From NCBI GenBank assembly GCA_964473465.1, contig CAYYPE010000011.1, positions 1 through 64,000 on the forward strand: a stretch of 64,000 nt of DNA. Reading direction: 5' to 3'. The stretch is from CALHRB01 sp964473465. Its GTDB lineage: Bacteria > Bacteroidota > Ignavibacteria > Kapaibacteriales > UBA2268. This document shows, one piece after another, positions 46,022-54,617 of this stretch. Below the pieces are notes generated by a model. The model searched no databases. It saw nothing but the letters and a program-made list of their open reading frames with translations, and had not been told where the DNA came from. Each line of letters begins with the position of its first letter. Within the stretch, counting starts at the first letter, position 1. The translations under genes and the position numbers were made by a program.

Positions 46022-46058
46022 AAAAAAAGTGAAAAGTCCTGAAAGTCTTTTCACTTTT
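46022..46058 (-). terminator. terminator downstream of the lipoprotein gene
   Basis: 12-bp perfect stem AAAAGTGAAAAG/CTTTTCACTTTT (46025-46036 with 46047-46058), 10-base loop, with seven or more T following on the reverse strand. Confidence 0.85.
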
Positions 46059-46097
46059 GTAGTTAAGAGTTGGATTAGTTCCGCTTTAACAAGGCTC

Positions 46098-46601
46098 CTA
46101 TTGAATTGGTCTGCCAGTTCTGGCAATGCTAACTATGCCACTAACAATAACCCATTTACCGCCTTCTTTCTTAAGTGTTCTGTTAACCCTGAAAAAATAA
46201 CTTTCCGGAGATGGAGCTCCAACCATTTTGTATGTTGTAGGAATTCCGAAAATAATTGAGGCGAGAGTCCCACGGCTGTCCATTTGTATCGATATATCAG
46301 ACATTTCGCCGTAAGATAAGTTTTCTACTGCGTTGAACTGTTCAGTAATAGCTTTCTTGAAATCACTCAGTGATTTAATTATTTCGCTTGAGTCAGTTCC
46401 AAAAAATATAACATCTTCAGAGAGATATGGCACTAATCCTTCGAATCTTTCCTGCTCCATTGCTTTGTTGAAGGCTTTAATAGTAGCAATAATTTCTTCT
46501 TTTTCTTTTGCTATTTCAGCAGTTGAAAGTTCATCAGGTCTTGGTCCGCAACTAATAATTAAAAATAACAAAAAGGGAATAAATAGTAAGAATTTTAGCA
46601 T
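46098..46601 (-). CDS. lipoprotein with SnoaL/NTF2-like domain
   Basis: 167 residues. MLKFLLFIPFLLFLIISC is a type II signal peptide with lipobox IIS-C (Cys18), so the product is a lipoprotein of the envelope. The rest has the cone-shaped NTF2-like pattern of the SnoaL_3/DUF4440 kind (AFNKAMEQERFEGLVPYLSEDVIFFGTDSSE, then strands ending KKEGGKWVIVSGIVSIA). Such domains bind small hydrophobic ligands; no catalytic residue can be claimed. Divergent from the 113-aa gene upstream across a 178-base AT-rich gap in which I see nothing specific. Ends at its own terminator. Confidence 0.82.
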   Translation of the reverse strand: MLKFLLFIPFLLFLIISCGPRPDELSTAEIAKEKEEIIATIKAFNKAMEQERFEGLVPYLSEDVIFFGTDSSEIIKSLSDFKKAITEQFNAVENLSYGEMSDISIQMDSRGTLASIIFGIPTTYKMVGAPSPESYFFRVNRTLKKEGGKWVIVSGIVSIARTGRPIQ

Positions 46602-46779
46602 AAGCTCACCTATAATTATTATAAATTCATATTTTAATAAATAATTAAATTAACCTGTGCTAAATATAAACATTTTTATTAAAAAACAATAATATTTTTT
46701 TTCAAAATTCATATTTTATATTTTATAAGTTGGTATGTTAATTGTATTATATCAATTGTAAATTTATTGAAAGGATTTT

Positions 46780-47121
46780 ATGAGAGTTCAAAAAATTAAC
46801 AATACTCAAATTAATGATATTGATTATCAGAGTATAATCATTGATAAACCAACAAAAGTTGATAAAAATAAAGTTATTGAAACAGAAAAAAAGGAGACAG
46901 GAGCTAATCTTGAACCATTGCTCAAAACATTAGAGCATCTGGAGAATAATATACAGATGGACAATAGTCATCCTCTTAGTAAATCTGCAAATGCTCCGAT
47001 TGAATCTTTCGAAGAAGCATTGATTGAGCTTGGTTATTTTAAATCCCCATTTTTCAAAGTGAATGCATCTGCGGCTCAGGCAAATTTGAAAAATCAGGAT
47101 ATTCTTTATCTTTTTAAATAA
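46780..47121 (+). CDS. small hypothetical protein (113 aa)
   Basis: AAAGGA lies seven bases before the ATG. The first 40 residues are polar and rich in Lys, Asn, Asp and Ile with no signal peptide; the middle (about 45-65) is helical ([14 protein letters not shown]) and the C-terminal 45 residues ([33 protein letters not shown]) look folded. I do not recognise the family. Codon use and base composition match the neighbours. rpmG follows 59 bases later but has its own promoter, so the two need not be functionally linked. Confidence 0.65.
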   Translation: MRVQKINNTQINDIDYQSIIIDKPTKVDKNKVIETEKKETGANLEPLLKTLEHLENNIQMDNSHPLSKSANAPIESFEEALIELGYFKSPFFKVNASAAQANLKNQDILYLFK

Positions 47122-47123
47122 AT

Positions 47124-47154
47124 TTTGTAATTTTAAAAAATATTGCTATTTTTG
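47124..47154 (+). promoter_or_regulatory. Bacteroidota-type promoter for rpmG
   Basis: TTTG at 47124-47127, 19 bases, then TATTTTTG at 47147-47154: a full match to TTTG-N19-21-TAnnTTTG. It lies 26 bases before the rpmG start and just after the previous gene's stop. The best promoter match in the window. Confidence 0.7.
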
Positions 47155-47180
47155 TAGTCCTAATTTTTTTTGGATCAAAT

Positions 47181-47360
47181 ATGGCAAAGAAAGAAACAAG
47201 AGTAATAATAACTTTGGAGTGCACAGAGGCTAAAAAAGAAGGCAAACCAGCCTCTCGTTATACAACAACAAAAAATAAAAATAATACTCAGGAAAGATTG
47301 GAAATTAAAAAATATAATCCTTTTTTAAGAAGGCACACAATTCACAAAGAAATCAGATAA
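47181..47360 (+). CDS. rpmG: 50S ribosomal protein L33 (zinc-free form)
   Basis: 59 residues, [21 protein letters not shown] to RHTIHKEIR. The L33 core is unmistakable: [38 protein letters not shown]. Only one Cys remains; the CxxC pairs that bind zinc in the C+ form are lost, as in other Bacteroidota L33 (C- type). The residues after ECTEAKK carry the insert KPASRY typical of that lineage. A strong promoter lies just upstream and a terminator 33 bases downstream, so it is a monocistronic unit, separate from the usual rpmB or secE context. Confidence 0.95.
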   Translation: MAKKETRVIITLECTEAKKEGKPASRYTTTKNKNNTQERLEIKKYNPFLRRHTIHKEIR

Positions 47361-47392
47361 AAATTTAGAATTTTTCTTTGTGTAAAATTGTT

Positions 47393-47419
47393 AGGGTCTG
47401 AGGTTCAAGACCCTTTTTT
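47393..47419 (+). terminator. rho-independent terminator after rpmG
   Basis: 7-bp stem AGGGTCT/AGACCCT (47393-47399 with 47408-47414), 8-base loop, and a T6 tract to 47419, just before the stop codon of the convergent MazG gene. Confidence 0.85.
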
Positions 47420-47421
47420 CA

Positions 47422-47775
47422 TTAGTAATCCAGACCCTGTTCTTTCCTGCGAAGTCTGATTTCTTCGATTATCTTAAGTTTTTTTATAAGCGAGCTAGCC
47501 AAATTTATGTTTCTCGAATTGCAATAATTTATTAATGCAATGAAAACATCTGCTGCTTCATCAGCAAGATCATCTTCAGAAATAGTTCTGCCCTTCCATA
47601 CCTTTTTCTCTAAATTTGCCAGTTCACCTGCTTCGCCATTAAGTTCAAGGCAGAAAAATTCAGGAGGCTTTTGTTTGAAAAATTGATTTTGATAGAAATC
47701 AAAACCTTGCTGAATGACAGGTAGATTATTATCAATCTGTAAAATCAGTTTCTGGAGAGTATCCATATTAAACAT
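47422..47775 (-). CDS. MazG-like nucleotide pyrophosphohydrolase
   Basis: 117-residue all-alpha NTP-PPase of the MazG-like/dUTPase-like superfamily, cleaving NTP or dNTP to NMP and pyrophosphate. The paired metal-binding motifs are visible: ELNGEAGELAN (ExxE type) and LADEAADVFIALINYC (ExxD type), 20-odd residues apart. The ATG at 47775 overlaps the response-regulator stop by 8 bases; a second ATG at 47766 (MDTLQ) starts one base after it. Either fits translational coupling. Likely house-cleaning of odd nucleotides; substrate unknown. Confidence 0.85.
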   Translation of the reverse strand: MFNMDTLQKLILQIDNNLPVIQQGFDFYQNQFFKQKPPEFFCLELNGEAGELANLEKKVWKGRTISEDDLADEAADVFIALINYCNSRNINLASSLIKKLKIIEEIRLRRKEQGLDY

Positions 47776-48472
47776 CTACTGTTGATTCATCATCCTGCGG
47801 AAGGTCTCGCATTCGGTAACCAACTCCCCTGATACTTTGAATCAAGGGTTTTGTTCCATCTTCACGTTCAATTTTAGCTCTTAATCGTTTAATATAAACA
47901 TCAATTATATTGGATTCGGGGTCAAAATTATGTTTCCAAACGTGCTGTGTAATTGTGCTTCTACTTAGTATTCTGTTTTTATTCCTGATAAGATATTCAA
48001 GAAGGGCATACTCTTTAGTTGTCAATTCAATTTCTTTTCCGAAGCGATATGCAACATGAGAAATTGTGTCCAGAAGCAAATCGCCGCATTTCAGTTTGGT
48101 TGACTTTTCGGTGCTCGATCGCCTGAGGATTGAACGAAGTCTTGCGGCTAATTCTTCGAAGCTAAAAGGTTTTGGTAAATAATCATCAGCCCCAAGGTCA
48201 AGCCCCTGAACTCTGTCTTCTGTGGTTCCCCTTGCAGTAAGCATCATAATTGGAGTGGAAATTCCGGCATTTCTTAATTCGTTAAGTACTTTGAATCCAT
48301 CCATCCCCGGAAGCATAACATCAAGCAGGATAGCATCAAACTGATTGTTCATTGCCATTTCGAGTCCTGTCTTGCCGTCTGAGGCTGTTTCAACTATATA
48401 TCTTTCTTCTTCCAGTCCATTTTTGATAAAACTTGCAACTTTTCGCTCATCTTCGACAACTAAAATTCTCAT
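47768..48472 (-). CDS. OmpR/PhoB-family response regulator
   Basis: 234 residues: receiver domain (1-118) with acidic pocket Glu7/Asp8, phospho-acceptor Asp51 in LLDVMLPGMDG, Thr79 and Lys101 in LPKPFSFEEL; then a winged-helix DNA-binding domain (about 130-225) with the trans-reg-C block LEYLIRNKNRILSRSTITQHVW and VYIKRLRAKIE. A short acidic tail ends the protein. No sensor kinase gene is adjacent, so it is orphan within this window. It overlaps the MazG-like gene downstream. Target genes unknown. Confidence 0.95.
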   Translation of the reverse strand: MRILVVEDERKVASFIKNGLEEERYIVETASDGKTGLEMAMNNQFDAILLDVMLPGMDGFKVLNELRNAGISTPIMMLTARGTTEDRVQGLDLGADDYLPKPFSFEELAARLRSILRRSSTEKSTKLKCGDLLLDTISHVAYRFGKEIELTTKEYALLEYLIRNKNRILSRSTITQHVWKHNFDPESNIIDVYIKRLRAKIEREDGTKPLIQSIRGVGYRMRDLPQDDESTVDV

Positions 48473-48558
48473 AATTATTTTCTCCCAGATGGAATAAAAA
48501 TAAAAAATAAATATAATAATTAATTATTAATTAATCAATGTTAATTTCTTTTATATTT

Positions 48559-51516
48559 TTATTTTCCGATAAAAACAGGATGGATTTCTTTTGTTCCGTC
48601 TGATAATTCAAGGCTAATATAATAAAGACCATTAGAAACCAACATTCCGGCGTGATTTTCACCTTTCCATCTATCGCAATAAGCTATATTTGGCATTCTT
48701 AAAACATTTTTTACCGGTTCGGCTACCAATCTGTTATTTTGATCATAAATTTTGATTGATAAATTTGATTCTTTTTTCAGTATATAAACAATTTCTAATT
48801 CTTCTGCTGGCGGTTCAAAAGGATTTGGAGCCACCATTATTATAAATTTTGGTTTTGAATTCAGTAGAGTTGTGTCCTTTTGCAAACACGAATTCTCGCA
48901 ACAAAATCGAAATATCAAGTCATCGGGATAATCACTTCGAGCTTGCCAGATATATTTTTCGTCATCAATTGATTTTTTTGCTACCTGATTGTAAGTTTGT
49001 CCATAATCATTCGAAACAAGAATCGAAACGCTATCACAAGGAAACTCTATATCATTTTTGTCCCAGAAAAATTTATAATCACAACATAATTCATTGTTTG
49101 GTTCTAATTGAACTGGAAATTGTGCTGGTAAAAGTGAAGAACTTATAGTGTCAGAAATAATTGTGATATTACTGCTTTTTGCAACAATTCTTATAAATAA
49201 GTTATTATTTTTAGTATTGCTGGAGCAATCAAAAATATCAAGACAAGGAATGTTGATTTGATTCTCAAACAAGCCATCGGAGTCCATCAGCAATCTTTGA
49301 AAACTTATCCAGTTTAAGCTGTCAATAGAATATTCAATATTTGCAGAATCTATACATTGATGTGTTCCGTTCAACATAATTGACTGACCTGAAACTATAG
49401 GCTTCGTTCCGAAATCATTCAATGTAACAAAAGGGGTAGATATTTTAATTAACGAGGAGGAATCATTTATTACGTTGGCATGATCAGCTCTATAAACGAT
49501 TAATTTTCCTTCTTTGCCAATTAGTAATTCATTAACTTTATAATCATATGAACCGAAATCACCGGAGTTATCAATATTTTCAGCGATTTCAATCATTTTA
49601 TTGATAGGTTTACCATCACTATATTCCTGAAATCCAATATTTACTTTCCCATAATTTCTGATTATATTTTTCCATCTGATTTGAATTATATCACCGTTGC
49701 AATAAACTGCAGGGCGGTCATCTGTATATTTTGGAGCAGTTAGCTGGATTGTATTTTTATTAATGGAGCCAATAACATATAATTTACTAAATGTAGTTAC
49801 AATCAGGTCGTTAAAACCATCCCCTTCAATATCAGCGACAGCTACGTCGGCAATAGTCTCATTAGGAAAATCGGTTGAAAAAACAGTTGAAAAGGGTTTT
49901 CCAGAACGAAAATCATTACTAAAATAATCATTCATACGAAGAACCTTCAGATTAGATCCATCTACTATGACTATCTCATCTTTTTGATCAGAAGCACCAT
50001 CCAGATCATTAACAACTGCAACCCATCCATTGATTTTTTGCGTGGCAATTGTGTCGAATGGCAATAGATAAGAATCTGGAGGGGTGGTTTTTGGTATTCT
50101 GTTCTGACTGTTATATCTTAAAACCAATAACTTGTTACCAGCCACAGACAGTTTTGGGGAACTATATGTAACTATTAATTCATTGCCTTTATTATTTGGA
50201 TAATAAGGAAGCCAGCTATTATTGGCATTTCCGTCCACGTTTCCTTTAGCAATTGACCAGTAATGATTTTTAAACCCGATTAATGGAGGATTTAAATTTT
50301 GTGGTTGATAAGAATTAGTTAAGATGTTTCCCTGACTGTCGCAAAGGTAAATTTTTGGGACTCCAATGGAACTATCAAGTCCAGTGTATTCCTCTAACAA
50401 TAAAATAAAACTGCTATCAGTATTTTTTGATTGATCTTTAATATCCAGATAGTAAGTTCTTATTTGGGGTCTTTTAGATAAAGTGTCCAGAAGTGAACTT
50501 AGATCTTTGGGACCAATATCCCTTCCGATTTTTGAACTGGTAATATCTGCAGACATTAAATAAGGTTTATTGGCTGATGTCGAGTCATTTAATAAAATTT
50601 TATTACCAACTTTTTCATTTATATCAGGAGATGGAAAGTTTGGGAATAGCAAAGCTGTTTTGATATTTCCAATATTAGTCATAGAAGGCTGGTCGAAGTT
50701 TACTTCCGGACCAACTAAAAATCTTGTCGTCGTATCATCCCCGATATCAGGCATTGGATAATTATATAAATCAAGACTTGTATTGAATTGTAATAAACCT
50801 CTCAGAAATTTATTTTCCGTAAGTGGTGTAAAATTCAAATCAGGTTTTGACATATTAATTATTCCGTAAATAATCAGATTTGAACCGGATTTCTTTCCAA
50901 AAATCGGTTTTAGACCTGCAAATGTATTTGGTTTATACTTCCTCAAATCCACTGCTAACCTCCTGATAATAGCTATGGAATCGGCAAATTGATCGAAGCC
51001 TGCTATATAGCAGTAAACAAGAGAATCTCTGATATTTTCGAATTCCATTGTTTCAATTCCAAGAACAAGTGGAGCAGTAACATTATAGCTTAAACCAAAG
51101 GATAGAGTATCGAAAAGCACAGAAACATCTTTGATATAAGGTATAGGAAATGAATTCTCGGTTCGTTCCCTTCCCATTGCATCAACAACAAGAATTTTTC
51201 CTGAGACTACCGCAGTAATCTCATTTGGAGCGTATAAATAGTCAGAATGAATTTTAGGATTATTAATAATATTACCAATCAATGGTTTCAAATTGCCATG
51301 AATTTTTGCATTTGCCCACTTAATTTTGAATTGACTGACATCCTGATTTTTCGAAGGGTAAATTTGTTGCCTTGTAGCTTGTGGATTTTGTTCTGGATAT
51401 AACCTGTTAGCAGGGCTTGAATGAAAAACCTGCGAATAACTGTTTGATGTAGTAATGAACAGAAAAATTCCTAAAATAAAAAGAAAAAATGGATTTATAT
51501 TTTTAGTCATATCCAA
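48559..51516 (-). CDS. T9SS-exported protein with FG-GAP-like repeat
   Basis: 985 residues with an N-terminal signal (FFLFILGIFLFITTSNSYS). Most of the protein is beta-rich with no firm family. VAVADIEGDGFNDLIVTTFSKLYVIG (about residue 560) is a calcium-binding FG-GAP/VCBS-type propeller motif with D-x-[DE]-G-D-G-x-x-D-L. A Cys-containing region (LDIFDCSSN, NELCCDYKF, FRFCCENSCLQ) follows. The last 85 residues from VAPNPFEPPAEELEIVY are a FlgD-like/T9SS sorting domain. Divergent from pfkA across a 225-base AT-rich gap. Probably secreted or surface exposed; function unknown. Confidence 0.82.
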   Translation of the reverse strand: MDMTKNINPFFLFILGIFLFITTSNSYSQVFHSSPANRLYPEQNPQATRQQIYPSKNQDVSQFKIKWANAKIHGNLKPLIGNIINNPKIHSDYLYAPNEITAVVSGKILVVDAMGRERTENSFPIPYIKDVSVLFDTLSFGLSYNVTAPLVLGIETMEFENIRDSLVYCYIAGFDQFADSIAIIRRLAVDLRKYKPNTFAGLKPIFGKKSGSNLIIYGIINMSKPDLNFTPLTENKFLRGLLQFNTSLDLYNYPMPDIGDDTTTRFLVGPEVNFDQPSMTNIGNIKTALLFPNFPSPDINEKVGNKILLNDSTSANKPYLMSADITSSKIGRDIGPKDLSSLLDTLSKRPQIRTYYLDIKDQSKNTDSSFILLLEEYTGLDSSIGVPKIYLCDSQGNILTNSYQPQNLNPPLIGFKNHYWSIAKGNVDGNANNSWLPYYPNNKGNELIVTYSSPKLSVAGNKLLVLRYNSQNRIPKTTPPDSYLLPFDTIATQKINGWVAVVNDLDGASDQKDEIVIVDGSNLKVLRMNDYFSNDFRSGKPFSTVFSTDFPNETIADVAVADIEGDGFNDLIVTTFSKLYVIGSINKNTIQLTAPKYTDDRPAVYCNGDIIQIRWKNIIRNYGKVNIGFQEYSDGKPINKMIEIAENIDNSGDFGSYDYKVNELLIGKEGKLIVYRADHANVINDSSSLIKISTPFVTLNDFGTKPIVSGQSIMLNGTHQCIDSANIEYSIDSLNWISFQRLLMDSDGLFENQINIPCLDIFDCSSNTKNNNLFIRIVAKSSNITIISDTISSSLLPAQFPVQLEPNNELCCDYKFFWDKNDIEFPCDSVSILVSNDYGQTYNQVAKKSIDDEKYIWQARSDYPDDLIFRFCCENSCLQKDTTLLNSKPKFIIMVAPNPFEPPAEELEIVYILKKESNLSIKIYDQNNRLVAEPVKNVLRMPNIAYCDRWKGENHAGMLVSNGLYYISLELSDGTKEIHPVFIGK

Positions 51517-51741
51517 ATAATAATAATTATGAATAAATTCAACTCTTTAAATTAGCATAAATTATACCAAAAGTAAAAGATTCATTATCAAAAAATTTTA
51601 TGAATTATTATCCTATTTGTTTAAAAAGAAAAAATTAATACCTGATATGATTTGTTAATTATAATTAGAAAAAGGCGATTAATTAAATTAAAAAAAATTG
51701 TAATTTAGTAGAAAAATCAGTAAAAATCTCAGAGGTTAATT

Positions 51742-52701
51742 ATGAAAAGGATAGCAGTATTAACCAGTGGTGGTGATGCACCCGGAATGAATGCAAACGT
51801 AAGAGCAGTCGTTAGAGCTGGCAGACATTATGGTCTGGAAGTATATGGAGTTATTGGAGGATATTCTGGCTTGATTGAAGGGAATTTTATCAAACTCGAT
51901 ACAGCTCAAACAGCTAATATTATCTCAAAGGGTGGCACGATTCTTAAAACCAGTCGCTCAAAAGAGTTTATGCAAGCCGGTGGCAGGATGGCTGCATTAA
52001 ATAAACTTAGAAATGCTGGTATTGATGGGCTTGTTACCTGTGGCGGAGATGGAACATTTCATGGGGCTCATGCTCTTTGGGTTGAACATAAGTTTCCTGT
52101 TGTTGGAACTCCAGGAACAATAGATAATGATCTATTCGGAACTGAATATACAATCGGATATGATACTGCCATAAATACATGTGCTGAGGCAATTGATAAA
52201 ATAAGAGATACTGCAGAATCTCATGGAAGGGTCTTTATTATTGAGGTAATGGGGAGGCATGCCGGATTCATTGCTATGGATGTTGGCGTTTCCTGCGGTG
52301 CTGAATTTATCGCGGTTCCGGAAACTGTTACAAATACTGATATTCTTTACCAGAGAATTCTGGAAAATGGAAAAAATAAACGAACAATAGTTATCGTTGG
52401 AGAAGGCGATGAGCTTGGAGATGCTCATCAGCTAAGTTTAATCCTGAAAGAAAAATATGACATAGCCTCCCATGTAACCATTTTGGGTCATATTCAACGT
52501 GGAGGAAGCCCGACCGTCAGGGACAGAGTTCTTGCAAGCCGTCTGGGGGTTGAAGCAGTCAAAGCTCTATTAGATGGAAAAACTGATGTAATGGTTGGAG
52601 AAATCAATAATCAAATAGTCCTCACTCCATTCGAAGAAACATGGATGAGGAAAAAACCTCTCAGAGATTATCTGATTGAACTTTCCGATATACTCGTTTA
52701 G
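51742..52701 (+). CDS. pfkA: ATP-dependent 6-phosphofructokinase
   Basis: Glycolytic enzyme forming fructose-1,6-bisphosphate. The 319 residues match bacterial PfkA. Motifs: LTSGGDAPGMNANVRAVVRAG, GGDGTFHGA and PGTIDND with the catalytic Asp. The Gly following GGD and the Gly before TIDND are those of the ATP-using form; pyrophosphate-dependent enzymes have Asp and Lys there. MGRHAGFIA and LGHIQRGGSPT are the substrate-binding blocks. AGAGG lies seven bases before the ATG. Converges with glmS, stops 6 bases apart. Confidence 0.97.
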   Translation: MKRIAVLTSGGDAPGMNANVRAVVRAGRHYGLEVYGVIGGYSGLIEGNFIKLDTAQTANIISKGGTILKTSRSKEFMQAGGRMAALNKLRNAGIDGLVTCGGDGTFHGAHALWVEHKFPVVGTPGTIDNDLFGTEYTIGYDTAINTCAEAIDKIRDTAESHGRVFIIEVMGRHAGFIAMDVGVSCGAEFIAVPETVTNTDILYQRILENGKNKRTIVIVGEGDELGDAHQLSLILKEKYDIASHVTILGHIQRGGSPTVRDRVLASRLGVEAVKALLDGKTDVMVGEINNQIVLTPFEETWMRKKPLRDYLIELSDILV

Positions 52702-52707
52702 CTCTGA

Positions 52708-54540
52708 CTATTCAACTGTAACACTTTTAGCCAGATTTCTCGGTTGATCTACATTGCAGCCAAGTTCAACAGCTATATAATAAGCAAGTAATTGAAGTGG
52801 TATAACCGAGAGAATTGGAGTAAGCATAGGCAGTGTTTCGGGAATATAGATCACATGATTAGCATATTCCTTAATTTGCTCATCTCCTTCAGTTGCAATA
52901 GCAATCACCTTTCCTTTTCGAGCTTTTACTTCTTCAATATTTGAAATTACTTTGTCGTAAATTTCATCCTTAGTTGCAATGAAAACAACAGGCATATTTT
53001 CATCAATCAAGGCAATCGGACCATGCTTCATTTCTGCAGCGGGATAGCCTTCGGCATGAATATAGGAAATTTCTTTAAGTTTGAGGGCTCCTTCCAAAGC
53101 AACAGGGAAATTATAACCCCTTCCGAGATAAAGAAAGTTCCTGGCTTTGCAATATTCCTTTGCAATGGCTTTAATTTCATCTGCGGTATTGAGAACCTCT
53201 TCGATTTTTTTTGGTAATTCACTGAGAGCTTTCGTAATTTTTAAGCCGTCGGGGAGTGTGATACCTCTCATCCTGCCTATATAAATCGCTATGAGTATCA
53301 ATACGGTTAACTGAGACGTAAAAGCCTTGGTTGAGGCAACTCCAATTTCAGGTCCTGCGTGGATATAAACCCCTGCATCGGTATCACGGGCAATTGAACT
53401 ACCAACAACATTTACAACACCTAATACAGTAGCCGATTTTTTCTTAGCCTCTCTTAAAGCTGCTAATGTGTCGGCTGTTTCCCCGCTTTGTGAGATTGCA
53501 ATAACGACATCATCAGGATATATCACAGGATTTCGATATCTGAATTCCGAAGCATATTCAACTTCAACAGAAATATTACATAAATTCTCGATAATATACT
53601 CACCAACAAGAGCCGAATGCCACGAAGTTCCGCAAGCAGTAAAAATTATTCTTTTGGCATTTTTTAATACATCTGCAACGGGTCTAAGTCCACCTAACCT
53701 CACAGTGCCTTCATTAACCTGCAATCTGCCCCTGAAAGCATCCTGAACTGTTTGTGGCTGTTCGTAAATCTCTTTCAACATAAAATGCTCAAAGCCGCCC
53801 TTTTCAATCTGACTGATGTCAAAATCAATATGTTGAATTTCATTATTAGTGATTTCATTATCTATTGTTTTTGTTCTGATGCCATCATATGATATTGTAA
53901 TCATCTCATTATCAGAAAGGTAAATCACATTTCTTGTGTGTTTAATAATTGCAGAGGTATCTGATGCAAGGATAAATTCGTTTTCACCTACACCGCAAAC
54001 CATAGGACTACCACGTCTTGCGGCTATTATTTTGTCAGGTTCATAAGTAGATAAAACAACCAGACCAAAGGTTCCGTCAACTTCTGATAATGCCAGCCGA
54101 ACAGATTCCTCTAAATCATGAACTTTGTCATAAATATAGCTGATGAAAACAGCTAATATTTCTGAGTCAGTTTCTGAACGGAAGAAATAACCTTTGTCCG
54201 AGAGGTTCTTCTTTATTGCTTTGTAATTTTCAATAATCCCGTTGTGAACTATGACAATATTGCCTGAATTATCAGAGTGAGGATGAGCATTAATATCATT
54301 AGGTTCGCCGTGTGTAGCCCATCTTGTATGTGCTATTCCAATATTTGCTTTTAAGTCATTACCTTCAAGTAATGTTTTTAAATCTGCGACCTTGCCTGCT
54401 TTTTTACGGGTAAATAACTGGTTGTTCTCAAGAACTGTTATACCAGCTGAATCATACCCCCTGTATTCAAGTCTTTCGAGTCCATCAATTAAAACGTTTA
54501 TTGCTTTATTTCTTCCGATATATCCAACTATTCCACACAT
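52708..54540 (-). CDS. glmS: glutamine--fructose-6-phosphate aminotransferase
   Basis: First step of hexosamine (UDP-GlcNAc) synthesis, using glutamine to make glucosamine-6-phosphate. The 610 residues have the N-terminal nucleophile Cys2 (MCGIVGYIG, methionine removed in the mature form), glutaminase motifs RWATHG and HNGIIENY, then two SIS domains (TACGTSWHSALV, SQSGETADTLAAL, ASTKAFTSQ) and the C-terminal VTVE. Length is standard. The 77-base gap to the divergent comEC is too short for a glmS ribozyme and none is visible. Confidence 0.98.
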   Translation of the reverse strand: MCGIVGYIGRNKAINVLIDGLERLEYRGYDSAGITVLENNQLFTRKKAGKVADLKTLLEGNDLKANIGIAHTRWATHGEPNDINAHPHSDNSGNIVIVHNGIIENYKAIKKNLSDKGYFFRSETDSEILAVFISYIYDKVHDLEESVRLALSEVDGTFGLVVLSTYEPDKIIAARRGSPMVCGVGENEFILASDTSAIIKHTRNVIYLSDNEMITISYDGIRTKTIDNEITNNEIQHIDFDISQIEKGGFEHFMLKEIYEQPQTVQDAFRGRLQVNEGTVRLGGLRPVADVLKNAKRIIFTACGTSWHSALVGEYIIENLCNISVEVEYASEFRYRNPVIYPDDVVIAISQSGETADTLAALREAKKKSATVLGVVNVVGSSIARDTDAGVYIHAGPEIGVASTKAFTSQLTVLILIAIYIGRMRGITLPDGLKITKALSELPKKIEEVLNTADEIKAIAKEYCKARNFLYLGRGYNFPVALEGALKLKEISYIHAEGYPAAEMKHGPIALIDENMPVVFIATKDEIYDKVISNIEEVKARKGKVIAIATEGDEQIKEYANHVIYIPETLPMLTPILSVIPLQLLAYYIAVELGCNVDQPRNLAKSVTVE

Positions 54541-54617
54541 GTGTAAGTTTATTTTATTGAAAATAATTAAATTGAGTTCTACGAAATAGTAAATTTATTA
54601 GTTTATCACCAAAAAAT

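Noticed and set aside
51742..52701. Pyrophosphate-dependent phosphofructokinase
   Set aside because: Gly at both diagnostic positions (GGDG and PGTIDND) marks the ATP-using form.
54541..54617. glmS ribozyme or riboswitch before glmS
   Set aside because: The gap is only 77 bases and shows no matching core.
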